This document shows, piece by piece, positions 41,907-52,058 of a stretch of 64,000 bases of DNA. The stretch spans positions 164,964-228,963 of the forward strand of contig JAJXWB010000002.1 of assembly GCA_021781815.1 (NCBI GenBank). The letters run 5' to 3'. Each line of letters begins with the position of its first letter. Position 1 is the stretch's first letter. Position numbers and translations under genes: made by a program. Source of the DNA: Pseudomonadota bacterium (lineage in GTDB: Bacteria; Pseudomonadota; Alphaproteobacteria; Rhizobiales; Beijerinckiaceae). The notes under the pieces were generated by a model that searched no databases, was not told the origin of the DNA, and worked only from the letters and a program-made list of their open reading frames with translations.

Positions 41907-42802
41907 CGCGTGATCAGCGTTCCCGCGCCGTGGTCTGTCAGCAATTCGACGAGAACCGCGTGCGGAATCTTGCCGTCAACGATGACGACGCCCTCGACCC
42001 CCTGCTCGATCGCGTAGATGCAGGTCTCGACCTTCGGGATCATGCCGCCGGTGATCGTGCCGTCGGCGATCAGCGAGGGAATGTCGGCGACGCGCAATTC
42101 CTTGATGAGAGTCTTGTTCCTGTCGAGCACGCCCGGCACGTCCGTCAGGAAAATCAGACGCTTGGCCTTGAGTGCGCCGGCGATGGCGCCGGCGAACGTA
42201 TCGGCGTTGATGTTGTAGGTCTGGCCGTCGGCGCCCTGCGCGACCGGCGCCAGCACGGGAATGAGTTCACGGCCGAGAACCTGGTCGAGCACGGTCGTGT
42301 CGACCCTCGACGGTTCGCCGACGAAGCCGAGATCGACATGGCGCTCGATGTTGGAATCGGGATCCTGCACGGTTCGGGCGACCTTGGTCGCCAGAACCAT
42401 GTTTCCATCCTTGCCGCACAGGCCGATGGCCCGGCCGCCCTCGGCGTTGATGAAGCCGACGATCTGTTTGTTGATCGAGCCGGCCAGCACCATTTCGACG
42501 ATCTCGACCGTCGCCTTGTCGGTGATGCGCAGACCGCCCGCGAACTGCGACTTGATGCCGAGCTTTTCCAGCATGCTGCCGATCTGCGGGCCGCCGCCGT
42601 GGACGACGACCGGGTTCACGCCGGATTGTTCGAGCAGCACCATGTCGCGAGCGAAGTCGCGCGCCACTTTCTCGTCGCCCATTGCGTGACCGCCGTATTT
42701 CACGACGACGATGGCGTCGTCGTAGCGCAGCATGTGCGGCAGCGCCCGCACGAGCGTTTCCGCCTGGGCGTGTGCGGCTTCATGATGGGTCATGTCGGTC
42801 AT
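41903..42802 (-). CDS. argB: Acetylglutamate kinase
   Basis: [47 protein letters not shown] overlap with the HAD gene. Confidence 0.96.
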   Translation of the reverse strand: MTDMTHHEAAHAQAETLVRALPHMLRYDDAIVVVKYGGHAMGDEKVARDFARDMVLLEQSGVNPVVVHGGGPQIGSMLEKLGIKSQFAGGLRITDKATVEIVEMVLAGSINKQIVGFINAEGGRAIGLCGKDGNMVLATKVARTVQDPDSNIERHVDLGFVGEPSRVDTTVLDQVLGRELIPVLAPVAQGADGQTYNINADTFAGAIAGALKAKRLIFLTDVPGVLDRNKTLIKELRVADIPSLIADGTITGGMIPKVETCIYAIEQGVEGVVIVDGKIPHAVLVELLTDHGAGTLITR

Positions 42803-42877
42803 GTCGATTCCGGTTGACTTGGGCCGGCTTATCTAACGTTCCGTTGCGACGATCTCAATGCGGACGATGCGAGGTCT

Positions 42878-43516
42878 TTACGCCCCCCGCTCAACCAGCA
42901 GTTGCGCGACCGCGGCGCGAAGCTCCGGCACGCCCGCGCCCGTCTGGCTGGAGGTGAACAGGACGTGCGGATAGGCTGCCGGGCGCTTGGCGATGCCGGC
43001 GAGCACGCCTGATATGCGGCCGTCGACATCGCCCTTCTTCACCTCATCCAGCTTGGTGAGGACGATCGCATAGGATACGGCCGAGGAATCCAGCGTGTCG
43101 AACATGACTTCATCCGGCGCCGTCAGTCCGCGGCGGCCGTCGACAAGGACATAGACGCGCAGCAGATTGGCGCGCCCTCGCAAATATCCCCGCATCAGGC
43201 CGTCCCAAGAGGCGGACTTCTCCTTGGAGACGGCCGCATAGCCGTAGCCGGGCATGTCGACGAGGCGGGCGCGCCCGCCGAGGTCGAAGAAATTGAGCTG
43301 CTGGGTGCGGCCGGGCGTGTGGGAGACGCGCGCGAGCGTCTTGCGTCCGGTCAGCGCGTTGAGCAGCGAGGACTTGCCGACATTGGAGCGTCCGGCGAAG
43401 GCGAATTCCGGCGCGCCCGGCGGCGGCAGGTCGCCCGCCTTCGCCGCGGCCCAGATGAAATCGCAGGGACCGGCGAACAGCTTGCGGCCAATTTCCGCGT
43501 AGTCGGGTTCGCTCAT
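42878..43516 (-). CDS. engB: Ribosome biogenesis GTPase EngB/YihA
   Basis: EFAFAGRSNVGKSSLLNALTGRK, DMPGYGYA, VLTKLDEV. Confidence 0.95.
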   Translation of the reverse strand: MSEPDYAEIGRKLFAGPCDFIWAAAKAGDLPPPGAPEFAFAGRSNVGKSSLLNALTGRKTLARVSHTPGRTQQLNFFDLGGRARLVDMPGYGYAAVSKEKSASWDGLMRGYLRGRANLLRVYVLVDGRRGLTAPDEVMFDTLDSSAVSYAIVLTKLDEVKKGDVDGRISGVLAGIAKRPAAYPHVLFTSSQTGAGVPELRAAVAQLLVERGA

Positions 43517-43707
43517 GGGCGCGGCTCTTTCCGCTCGACATCGCCGGGCGATGGCTGGCGAAAGACGGCGTCGCGTCGCTGGCTTGCGTCCCGGCCGTCC
43601 ACGCCGATCTGCGCCTGCGGCTTCAGGCGAGAGAGTTCAGGTTTTCCGTCCTTTCGGCGAGGATGCCGCGACGTCGTGGCGTAGATGTCCTCCACAAGGC
43701 CGGGCAT
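43513..43707 (-). CDS. Candidate 64-aa small ORF between yidC and engB
   Basis: MPGLVEDIYATTSRHPRRKDGKPELSRLKPQAQIGVDGRDASQRRDAVFRQPSPGDVERKEPRP; stop overlaps engB start as ATGA; visible only as the tail of ORF 43513..44472. Confidence 0.35.
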   Translation of the reverse strand: MPGLVEDIYATTSRHPRRKDGKPELSRLKPQAQIGVDGRDASQRRDAVFRQPSPGDVERKEPRP

Positions 43708-43721
43708 GACGGACAGGACCG

Positions 43722-45527
43722 TCACGCGGGCGTGCGGTGGAAGGTCTTGATGAGATTTTCCCACAATTCGAACTTCACGCCCGCGCGCTTCATGATGAAC
43801 CATTGTTGCGCGACCGACAGCAGGTTGTTCCAGGTCCAGTAGATGACGAGGCCAGCCGGGAAAGATCCCATCATGAACGTGAAGATCACGGGCATCCAGG
43901 CGAACATCGCCTTCTGCACGGGATCGGCCGCCTCCGGGTTCATCTTCATCTGAACCCACATCGACACGCCCATCAGCAGCGGCCATACGCCGAGCCAGAG
44001 GAAATGGCCGAAGAGAGGCATCTGCGTAGGATCGAATGGAAGCAGGCCGAACAGATTGAACACGTTGGTCGGATCGGGCTGCGACAGATCCCTGATCCAG
44101 CCATAGAACGGGGCCTGGCGCATTTCGATCGTGACGAACAGCACCTTGTAGAGCGAGAAGAATACCGGAATCTGGATCGCCATCGGCAGGCAGCCGGCGA
44201 CTGGATTGACCTTCTCGCGCTTGAACAGCTCCATCTGCTCCTGCTGCTGCTTCACCTTGTCGTCGGGATAGCGCGCCTGCAGTTCCTTGATCTGCGGCTG
44301 CAGCGCCTTCATCTTCGCCATAGACAGGTAGGACTTGTTGGCGAGCGGCAGGAAGGCCGTCTTGACGATGACCGTGACGGCGAGGATCGCCAGGCCGAAA
44401 TTGCCGAGCAGGCGATACAGGAAGTCGATCAACCGGAACATCGGCCGGGTGATGAAGTAGAACCATCCCCAATCGATCAGCAGATCGAAATGCGCGATGC
44501 CCGGGGTCTGCGAATAGCGGTCGAGCAGTTGCGTGATCTTTGCGCCGGCGAAGACATAGGTCCGCGTCTCGGACGATTTGCCGGGATCGATCGTGCGAGC
44601 CTGGCCGAGCGCGTCGGCTTGATACGACTTCTGGACCGCGCCGCCGCCCGACAGCCGGCCGTCGAAGGGAACGGACTGGTCGGGTGCGACCGCTGTGGCC
44701 CAGTATTTGTCGGTGAAACCGACCCAGCCGCCGACGCCCTTCAGGCTCTTCTGGCCGTTCGGCTCCTTTTCGATCTTGGCGTAGGTGTATTCCTGGACGC
44801 CGGAATCGCCGACGTCGCCGATCAACCCCTCGTGCAGGACCGAATAACCGGAGGTTGCGGGCGTGCCGTGCCGCGACACGAGCGAGAAGGGATAGAGCGT
44901 GATCGCCGCTCCGCCCCGGTTCTCGACGGTGTCGGTCACCGTGAAGAGATAATCGTCGTCGACCACGATTTTACGGTGAAAGACGAGGCCGTGGCCGTTG
45001 TCCCAGGTCAGATCGACCGGCGATGTCGCCGTCAGGCGCGGGCTGTCCGCTGTCCACAGCGTTTCAGGGCCGGGCAGGTCGATCTGCTCGCCGGCGCCGG
45101 GAACAAAGCCGATCTCTGCGTAGTAGGGCGCCGGAGCGCCCGAAGGCGACAGCAGCGCGATGATCGGGCTCTTCGGATCGACCGTCTCGCGGTAGTTCTT
45201 GAGCGACAGATCGTCGAGACGCGCGCCTTTCAGCGCGATCGAACCGGACAGGTTCTTCGTGTCGATAACGATTCGCGGGCTGGTTGCGAGCGCCGCCTCG
45301 CGCGTCATGACGATGGAAGGCGCGGCCGAGGGCAGCCCCGGCGCTTGCGGCGCAGGTTGCGCCTCTGGCCCGGACGCGGCGGCAGGGCGCGCCGGCAGGG
45401 TTTGCTGCTCGTGCAGGTCGGCGCGCTGGCGCTGCAGCTTCGGACCGCCGACAAAATATTCCCAGCCGACGAACACCAGGATCGAAAGGACGATCGCGAG
45501 AAAATAGTTCTTGTAGTCCGGGTTCAT
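43722..45527 (-). CDS. yidC: Membrane protein insertase YidC
   Basis: [72 protein letters not shown]. Confidence 0.97.
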   Translation of the reverse strand: MNPDYKNYFLAIVLSILVFVGWEYFVGGPKLQRQRADLHEQQTLPARPAAASGPEAQPAPQAPGLPSAAPSIVMTREAALATSPRIVIDTKNLSGSIALKGARLDDLSLKNYRETVDPKSPIIALLSPSGAPAPYYAEIGFVPGAGEQIDLPGPETLWTADSPRLTATSPVDLTWDNGHGLVFHRKIVVDDDYLFTVTDTVENRGGAAITLYPFSLVSRHGTPATSGYSVLHEGLIGDVGDSGVQEYTYAKIEKEPNGQKSLKGVGGWVGFTDKYWATAVAPDQSVPFDGRLSGGGAVQKSYQADALGQARTIDPGKSSETRTYVFAGAKITQLLDRYSQTPGIAHFDLLIDWGWFYFITRPMFRLIDFLYRLLGNFGLAILAVTVIVKTAFLPLANKSYLSMAKMKALQPQIKELQARYPDDKVKQQQEQMELFKREKVNPVAGCLPMAIQIPVFFSLYKVLFVTIEMRQAPFYGWIRDLSQPDPTNVFNLFGLLPFDPTQMPLFGHFLWLGVWPLLMGVSMWVQMKMNPEAADPVQKAMFAWMPVIFTFMMGSFPAGLVIYWTWNNLLSVAQQWFIMKRAGVKFELWENLIKTFHRTPA

Positions 45528-45952
45528 GGATGGCTCGGCCTGTTTTTCGGCCGCGGCTCGCGAACTGGCGCGGCGAGGGCGGCGGCTATTTCTTCGCGCA
45601 GTCGCGCGAATGGCGTGCGCAGCGCCTCCGCCCGGGCGATCAATACGTAGTCATGATCGGGCGCGCCCGAAAGGGCTGCGCCGGCGCGCAGCGCCTCACG
45701 CAGCCGGCGACGGATGCGGTTGCGCTGAACGGCGAGGGGCACGGTCTTCTTGGCGACCGTGAGGCCGAAGCGCGGCGGGGAGCCTGCGCCATTCCCGGGC
45801 GCGTCGCGCCGCGTCCGGATCTGCAGCACGAAGGAGCCGGCGTGTCGCCGCGCGCCGCGAGCGACCGCGAGAAATTCCTTGCGCGTCTTGAGCCGCACCG
45901 GCGCCGCGTCGCAGATAGCGCCACTTGGCCTGTCTGCGCCGCCGGTCGTCAT
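45524..45952 (-). CDS. rnpA: Ribonuclease P protein component
   Basis: [39 protein letters not shown] overlap with yidC. Confidence 0.93.
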   Translation of the reverse strand: MTTGGADRPSGAICDAAPVRLKTRKEFLAVARGARRHAGSFVLQIRTRRDAPGNGAGSPPRFGLTVAKKTVPLAVQRNRIRRRLREALRAGAALSGAPDHDYVLIARAEALRTPFARLREEIAAALAAPVREPRPKNRPSHP

Positions 45953-46010
45953 GTCAGCTCCGATCGCCGAATGTCTCGCCCGCCCGGTCGGGCGCGGAGC
46001 GGGGTCAGTT

Positions 46011-46145
46011 TCAGGCCGAAAGCCGCTTGCGGCCGCGCGCGCGGCGGGCGGCGATGACCTTGCGGCCCCCGACTGTGCCCATGCGGGCGCGAAAGCCGTG
46101 GCGGCGCTTGCGCACGATCTTGGAAGGTTGATAGGTCCGCTTCAC
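46011..46145 (-). CDS. rpmH: 50S ribosomal protein L34 (GTG start), absent from the ORF track
   Basis: Hand translation from GTG at 46145: [44 protein letters not shown]; immediately upstream of rnpA. Confidence 0.96.
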   Translation of the reverse strand: MKRTYQPSKIVRKRRHGFRARMGTVGGRKVIAARRARGRKRLSA

Positions 46146-46284
46146 GGGTCGTCTCCGAAAATTGCGCGGCTCCATTCAGACGCGCCATTACGCGCGCCCG
46201 ACGCCGGCGCCGCCGAAATCGCTGCGGGCTTATAGGGGAAACGGGCGGATGAAGTCAACGCGGGCGCCGATGCAGGCTGGGCCG

Positions 46285-47448
46285 CTACCCGCCTCCGACG
46301 ATCCGGGCGATCACCCGCGCCGTATAATCAACCATCGGCACAATGCGCGCGTAATTGAGTCGGGTCGGGCCGATAACCCCGAGCACGCCGACGACGCGCT
46401 TGTCGCCGTCGCGGAAGGGTGCGGCGATCATGGACGAGCCGGACAGCGAAAACAGCTTGTTTTCCGAACCGATGAAGATGCGCACGCCCTCTCCGTTCTC
46501 GGCGCGCGAGAGCAGGTCGATCACCTCGGTCTTGGCTTCGAGATCGTCGAAGAGCAGACGGATGCGTTCCAGATCGCCGATCGCCGTCAGATCCTCCAGC
46601 AGATTTGCCTGCCCGCGCACGATCAGCTGACGGCGAAGTCCCGCGAGGCCGGCCCAACTCGCCAGGCCCTCCTCGACCAGGCGCGCGGCCAGTTCGTCGA
46701 GTTCCGCCTCGACCGCCTGACGCCCTGCGACGATGTCTGCCCGAACCTCCTGCAGAGTTCGGCCGCGAATGCGCGCATTGAGGTAATTTCCGGCCGACAC
46801 GAGCGCGGAATGCGGCAGGTCGGCGGGGATCGCCAGAATGCGGTTCTCGACGGAGCCGTCCTCGGATACGAGCACCGCCAGCGCGCGTTGCGGGTCGAGC
46901 CGGACGAATTCGATCTGGCGCAGCCGTCGGTCGTCCTTCGATGTCGTCACCACGCTCGCGCCGCGCGTCAGGCCGGACAGAAGGCTGGAGGCCTGCGCCA
47001 GCAGGCCGTCGATGCTGGCGTCGCCGGACCGGTCGCCGACCTGCGCCTCGATGCGGGCGCGCTCGTCGATTGACAGTTCGCCGACCTGGAGTAGCGAATC
47101 CACGAAGAAACGCAGGCCGATTTCGGTGGGCAGACGGCCGGCGCTGGTGTGCGGGGCATAGACGAGGCCAAGTTCCTCGAGATCCTGCATCACGTTGCGG
47201 ATCGAGGCCGGCGACAGCGTCATTGGCAGAATGCGCGACAGATGGCGCGATCCAACCGGCTCGCCGGAATCGAGATAGCTCTCGACGATCCGGCGGAAGA
47301 TTTCGCGCGAGCGCGCGTCGAGCGCCGCGAGCGCGCCTGCGCCGCGGGATCTTTCCCGCGTCGCCTCGCCGAAATTCCCGGACGCCCCTGTCATTCCCCG
47401 AAAATGGCCGCGCCGCGCCTTGCTGGCAAGCCCGTTGGCGTCGACCAT
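46285..47448 (-). CDS. hrcA: Heat-inducible transcription repressor HrcA
   Basis: [69 protein letters not shown]-term [21 protein letters not shown]. Confidence 0.95.
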   Translation of the reverse strand: MVDANGLASKARRGHFRGMTGASGNFGEATRERSRGAGALAALDARSREIFRRIVESYLDSGEPVGSRHLSRILPMTLSPASIRNVMQDLEELGLVYAPHTSAGRLPTEIGLRFFVDSLLQVGELSIDERARIEAQVGDRSGDASIDGLLAQASSLLSGLTRGASVVTTSKDDRRLRQIEFVRLDPQRALAVLVSEDGSVENRILAIPADLPHSALVSAGNYLNARIRGRTLQEVRADIVAGRQAVEAELDELAARLVEEGLASWAGLAGLRRQLIVRGQANLLEDLTAIGDLERIRLLFDDLEAKTEVIDLLSRAENGEGVRIFIGSENKLFSLSGSSMIAAPFRDGDKRVVGVLGVIGPTRLNYARIVPMVDYTARVIARIVGGG

Positions 47449-47569
47449 GCCGGGGCGGGCGCTATTGACGCCCGCGCCCGTGGCCTCTAGCGTCTGGCAT
47501 GCTAGTGCGATAATCGCGATGGGCGAGGCGTCCGCCCACGGCGCGTTTTGGGCTGGGGAAAGGCGCGGG

Positions 47570-48280
47570 ATGAACAGAAAGCCGCCGACAAGTCAGAAAA
47601 GGTTGGCGGGGAGCCGGGAGCGGCAGGCGTCGAAGGCCGATCAGGTCTATCGCGAAATCAAGCACTCGATCCTGTCCGGCGCGCTCTCGCCCGGCGCGGC
47701 CATCGACAAGATCGCACTGTGCGAACGGCTCGGCGTGTCGCGTTTTCCGGTGACGGCGGCGATCAACCGGCTCGCGTTCGAACGGCTGGTCGTGATCGAG
47801 CCGCAGCATGGCTCGTTCGTCGCCAGGATCGCGTCGCGCGACGTGCGCGAATGGATGCTGATCCGCCGCGCTCTTGAATCCGAGATCGCGCGCGAGGCAG
47901 GCCGCGCGCTTCCGGCCGAGATCATGGGCGAGATCGAGCGCAACCTGCGCTATCAGCAGGCCGCCGCCGCCGCCGGCGACGTGGCGGGCTTCTACGCGCT
48001 CGATGTCGACTTTCACAAGCTGATCGTCGATGGCCTCGGTCTGAAACAGGCGCGCGAAATTCTCGACGGCCTGCGCTCGCATCTCGAGCGCGTGCGCCGC
48101 ATCCTGCTGTCGCCGCCGGGGCGTCTGCCGAGCGCTTATAGCGAACACAGCCGCATCGCCGCGGCGATCGGCAGGGGCGATGCAGCCGGCGCCGCGGAGG
48201 CCATGCGCGCCCACCTCGACGAAACGACGGCGATCTTCGAGCGCATCGCCGCCGATCATCCCGAAACCTTCATCGGTTGA
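47570..48280 (+). CDS. GntR-family (FCD domain) transcriptional regulator
   Basis: [61 protein letters not shown]. Confidence 0.9.
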   Translation: MNRKPPTSQKRLAGSRERQASKADQVYREIKHSILSGALSPGAAIDKIALCERLGVSRFPVTAAINRLAFERLVVIEPQHGSFVARIASRDVREWMLIRRALESEIAREAGRALPAEIMGEIERNLRYQQAAAAAGDVAGFYALDVDFHKLIVDGLGLKQAREILDGLRSHLERVRRILLSPPGRLPSAYSEHSRIAAAIGRGDAAGAAEAMRAHLDETTAIFERIAADHPETFIG

Positions 48281-48407
48281 CGATGGTGACAGACACGAAA
48301 TCACCGCCGATGATGGCATGGACGCCATCGACGCATTTCGTTTGGGCTTCGCGCATGACAGCGCTATGGCGCGTCATGACGCCATTCAGCATCTGGGAGG
48401 AACGCTC

Positions 48408-49604
48408 ATGCGCATGACACGGCTGGCCATTGGAGCAATTGCGCTGCTCGGCTCGACATCTGTTTTCGCCCAGACGCCGGTGAAGATAGGCATCCTCAAC
48501 GACCAGTCCGGCGTCTATGCCGACTTCGGCGGCAAGTCGTCGGTCGAAGCTGCGAAGATGGCGGTCGAGGATTTCGGCGGCAAGGTTCTGGATCGTCCGG
48601 TCGAGATCGTCAGCGCCGACCATCAGAACAAGCCTGACATCGCCACCGCGATCGCTCGCCGCTGGTATGACGTTGATGGCGTGGACGCGATCATGGAGCT
48701 GACGACGTCCTCGGTCGCGCTCGCCGTGCAGGATCTGTCGAAGGAAAAGAAGAAGATCGACATCGTCACCGGCGCGGCCTCGACGGCGCTGACGCAGAAG
48801 AACTGCTCGCCCTACGGATTCCACTGGGCCTATGACACGCATGCGTTGGCGGTAGGCACAGGCGGAGCGCTGGTCGAAAACGGCGGCGACACCTGGTTCT
48901 TCCTGACCGCCGATTACGCATTCGGCTACGCGCTGGAAGCGGACACTGCGAAATATGTGATGTCGAAGGGCGGCAAGGTGCTGGGCTCTGTGCGGCACCC
49001 GCTGAACTCGTCGGACTTTTCATCCTTCATTCTGCAGGCGCAGGCGTCGGGCGCCAAGGTGATCGGGCTCGCCGACGCGGGCCTGGACACATCAAACGCG
49101 ATCAAGCAATCCGCCGAATTCGGCGTGACGCAAGGCGGCAAGCAGCGCCTTGCCGCCCTGCTGTTCACCATGTCCGAGGTGCACGGCCTCGGCCTGAAGG
49201 CGGCGCAGGGGCTGGTGCTGACCGAGGGGTATTACTGGGACCAGAACGACGAGACCCGCGCATTTTCGAAGCGGTTCATGGCGCGCGCCGGGCGCATGCC
49301 GAACATGGTGCAGGCCGGCGTCTATTCCGCCGTGCTGCAATATCTGAAGGCGGTGAAAGCTGCCGGAACGACGGACACGGAGGCGGTGGCGAAAAAACTG
49401 CATGAAATGCCGGTCGACGATTCCTTCGCCCATCATGGCAAGGTGCTCGCCAATGGCAGCATGGTCCATGACATGTATCTCTTTCAGGTGAAGACCCCTG
49501 CGGAGAGCAAGGGGCCATGGGATTATTACAAGCAGCTCGCCACAATTCCGGGCGACGCCGCTTTCGAGACCGCGAAGGAAAGCGGCTGCCCGCTGGCGAA
49601 CTGA
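48408..49604 (+). CDS. ABC transporter substrate-binding protein (branched-chain amino acid/amide type)
   Basis: Signal peptide MRMTRLAIGAIALLGSTSVFAQ; VKIGILNDQSGVYADFGGKSSVEAAKMAVEDFGGK. Confidence 0.9.
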   Translation: MRMTRLAIGAIALLGSTSVFAQTPVKIGILNDQSGVYADFGGKSSVEAAKMAVEDFGGKVLDRPVEIVSADHQNKPDIATAIARRWYDVDGVDAIMELTTSSVALAVQDLSKEKKKIDIVTGAASTALTQKNCSPYGFHWAYDTHALAVGTGGALVENGGDTWFFLTADYAFGYALEADTAKYVMSKGGKVLGSVRHPLNSSDFSSFILQAQASGAKVIGLADAGLDTSNAIKQSAEFGVTQGGKQRLAALLFTMSEVHGLGLKAAQGLVLTEGYYWDQNDETRAFSKRFMARAGRMPNMVQAGVYSAVLQYLKAVKAAGTTDTEAVAKKLHEMPVDDSFAHHGKVLANGSMVHDMYLFQVKTPAESKGPWDYYKQLATIPGDAAFETAKESGCPLAN

Positions 49605-49623
49605 CGCGTCCTTCCTGCCGCGG

Positions 49624-50835
49624 TCAATCCAGCGTCGCGCCAGCCTTGAGCCAGGCGGCGAGCCGCGCCCGATCGGTATCGTTCATGCCGGTATCGACGC
49701 CGGGCGGCGGCATGGCGCGGGTCCAGACGGCCTGCCGGGCGATGTCGAGAGCATGCGCGCGGATGAAGGCCGGCGTGTCCAGCCGCACGCCCTTTGGCGG
49801 GGCGGCGAGACCGCTCCACGCAGGCTCGCGCGCGTGGCAGACGGCGCAACGCGCAGCGACGATGGCCTCGACTTGCGCAAACCGGGGCGCGACGGCGGCG
49901 GCGAGCGCTTCTGTCGCATCGCGCGGCGCGATGAGCGGACAGTCGCACCCGGAACCGAGCGTGGACGCCGCGACCATGGCGGCGGCGGCCATGGCGGCGA
50001 CGCCCCACGTCCACCACAGATCGCCCTGCCCGCGATGGCGCGCGATGAAGAAATGACGCGCGGACGCGCCGGCGATGAGCGCGAGCGATGCGACGATCCA
50101 GTTGTACCGGCCCGCGAAGGCCAGCGGATAATGGTTGGACAGCATGAGAAAGACGACCGACGGCGCCAGATAATTGTTGTGTAGCGCGCGCTGCCGGCTT
50201 GCAGCGAACCGCTTTTCATCCGGCGGCGCGCCGGCGCGCACGGCCGCAAGCATCTTGCGCTGATTCGGCACGAGCACATGCGCGACATTCGCCGCCATGA
50301 TCGTGCCGAGGATCGCGCCGAATTCGAGGAAGGCGCCGCGCCCGCTGAACAGACGCGAGCAGGCGTAGGCGACGGCGACGAGAAAAACGAAGATGGCTGC
50401 GCGCCGCGTCGTCTCGTTCCAGCCGAACGGCGCCTTGCACAGGAAATCATAGACGAGCCAGCCGACCGCAAGACCCGCGAGCGCGACGCCGACCGCCTGC
50501 GGCGGCGACATCGGGAGAAGCCGCAGGTCGACGAGGTAAAGGTCGGCATGGAGGAAGTATTGCAGGCTCATCAGACCGAAGCCCGACAGCCAGACGACGT
50601 AGGCCTCCCAGCGGAACCAGCCGATCTGCGGTTGCGAATCGGCGGGCGCGTTCATGTCGCGCGAAATGTGGAAGAAGCCGTCGTCGGCGGCGCGCCAGAC
50701 GTCGGCTCGGGATGATTTCAGGTTGAGATTGAGGCGCAGAAATCCGAGCGCCAGACCGACCCAGAAGATCGCGGCGACGACATGCAGCCAGCGCAGGCCG
50801 AAATCCAGCCAGTCCTGCAGGAGAGACCATGTCAT
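49624..50835 (-). CDS. puuD: PuuD-type membrane-bound urate oxidase with C-terminal cytochrome c domain
   Basis: MTWSLLQDWLDFGLRWLHVVAAIFWVGLALGFLRLN; multiple TM; C-term VAARCAVCHAREPAWSGLAAPPKGVRLDT haem c motif CxxCH. Confidence 0.88.
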   Translation of the reverse strand: MTWSLLQDWLDFGLRWLHVVAAIFWVGLALGFLRLNLNLKSSRADVWRAADDGFFHISRDMNAPADSQPQIGWFRWEAYVVWLSGFGLMSLQYFLHADLYLVDLRLLPMSPPQAVGVALAGLAVGWLVYDFLCKAPFGWNETTRRAAIFVFLVAVAYACSRLFSGRGAFLEFGAILGTIMAANVAHVLVPNQRKMLAAVRAGAPPDEKRFAASRQRALHNNYLAPSVVFLMLSNHYPLAFAGRYNWIVASLALIAGASARHFFIARHRGQGDLWWTWGVAAMAAAAMVAASTLGSGCDCPLIAPRDATEALAAAVAPRFAQVEAIVAARCAVCHAREPAWSGLAAPPKGVRLDTPAFIRAHALDIARQAVWTRAMPPPGVDTGMNDTDRARLAAWLKAGATLD

Positions 50836-51128
50836 GCGGCGTTCCCCGATTTTGAAATCACGATCCGCGACCATGTTACGCCGGGCGCAGCGCGCTTGTC
50901 CGGCTGATCTCGCCGCAGCAGCTTTGGCGGCGGTCCCTCTCGCCCGGCAATGCGTATCGTCTCGTTCGTCGTCACGTCAAACATGCGCCGCTCCGCTGCA
51001 TCCCGTTCCGGCGCCGATGTCGAGAGCAAGGCGCGCGGAATGGATACCAAAGCATGATTGCGACGTGGACGGCGTGAAACGACAGGCTTTTGCATCGGCC
51101 GATTGACGCCGACCTCTCCGGAGCGGCG

Positions 51129-51953
51129 TTACTCCCCAAGCTTCACGCGATGCTGCGCAACCGGGATCATCGTGCGCACGCTCCGGACGCGCCTCGGGTC
51201 GATGCGCGCGGAGACGATTCCTGCGCCGTCGGAGGCCTTTGCAATCACGTGTCCCCATGGATCGGCGACCAGCGAATGGCCGTAGGTCTGCCTGACCTCG
51301 TTGCCGGCGGCATGCGGCCCGGTCTGCGCCGCCGCGCAGAAATAGGTCTCGGTCTCGATCGCGCGTGCGCGGCACAGCACTTCCCAATGGTCCTTGCCGG
51401 TCTGCATCGTGAAGGCGCTGGGCAATGCGATCAGTTCCGCGCCCTTGTCGGCGAGCGCCTGGAACAGATAGGGGAAGCGCACGTCGTAGCAGATGGCGCA
51501 GCCGACCGTGACGCCTTCGCAATCATAGGTGACGACCGCGTCGCCCGGTTTGAACGAGGCGCTTTCGCGGTAGGGCGTTCCATCCGGCGCCGTGATGTCG
51601 AACATGTGGATCTTGCGATAGCGCGCGATCTCCTTGCCCTCGCGGTCGAAGGCGACCGTCGTGTTGTGGATGCGCTCGTCGCCGGGAATCCTTTCGAGAA
51701 TGGAGCCGGCATGGATGAATACGCGATGCTTTTTCGCCAGCTCCTGCATCAGGCTATAGGCGGGGCCGCCGGGGATTTCTTCCGCCGCGTCCATCTTGCC
51801 GCGCCGATTGCCGCCGATGAAATCCCAGACCTCCGGCAGGCAGATCCAGTCGGGCCTTTCCTCCAGGACCGCCTGCTCGATCAGCTTTTTAGCGGCGTCG
51901 AGATTGGCCTGTTTGTCGCTGACCGAATTCATCTGTATGAGCGAGACTTTCAT
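51129..51953 (-). CDS. Carbon-nitrogen hydrolase (nitrilase superfamily, Nit1/omega-amidase-like)
   Basis: MKVSLIQMNSVSDKQANLDAAKKLIEQA; YRKIHMFDI; VGCAICYDVRFPYLFQALADKGAELI. Confidence 0.92.
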   Translation of the reverse strand: MKVSLIQMNSVSDKQANLDAAKKLIEQAVLEERPDWICLPEVWDFIGGNRRGKMDAAEEIPGGPAYSLMQELAKKHRVFIHAGSILERIPGDERIHNTTVAFDREGKEIARYRKIHMFDITAPDGTPYRESASFKPGDAVVTYDCEGVTVGCAICYDVRFPYLFQALADKGAELIALPSAFTMQTGKDHWEVLCRARAIETETYFCAAAQTGPHAAGNEVRQTYGHSLVADPWGHVIAKASDGAGIVSARIDPRRVRSVRTMIPVAQHRVKLGE

Positions 51954-51997
51954 CGATCAGCCCTGATGCGTGCAAGCGCCCGGCCGGAGGCCGCCCG

Positions 51998-52053
51998 GGC
52001 AATCGGCAATGGGCAGTCGGCATTCGACGATCGACTGCCGACTGCCTAATGCC
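51998..52053. repeat. Degenerate 7-bp periodic repeat forming an inverted repeat
   Basis: GGCAATC GGCAATG GGCAGTC GGCATTC GACGATC GACTGCC GACTGCC TAATGCC; arms GGCAGTCGGCA/TGCCGACTGCC at 52012-52022 and 52036-52046. Confidence 0.7.
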
Positions 52054-52058
52054 CTCGG

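Noticed and set aside
43737-45650. 637-aa plus-strand ORF
   Set aside because: Antisense of yidC; artefact of high GC
47449-47569. CIRCE element upstream of hrcA
   Set aside because: No TTAGCACTC-N9-GAGTGCTAA match seen; only a chance CTAGTGC fragment
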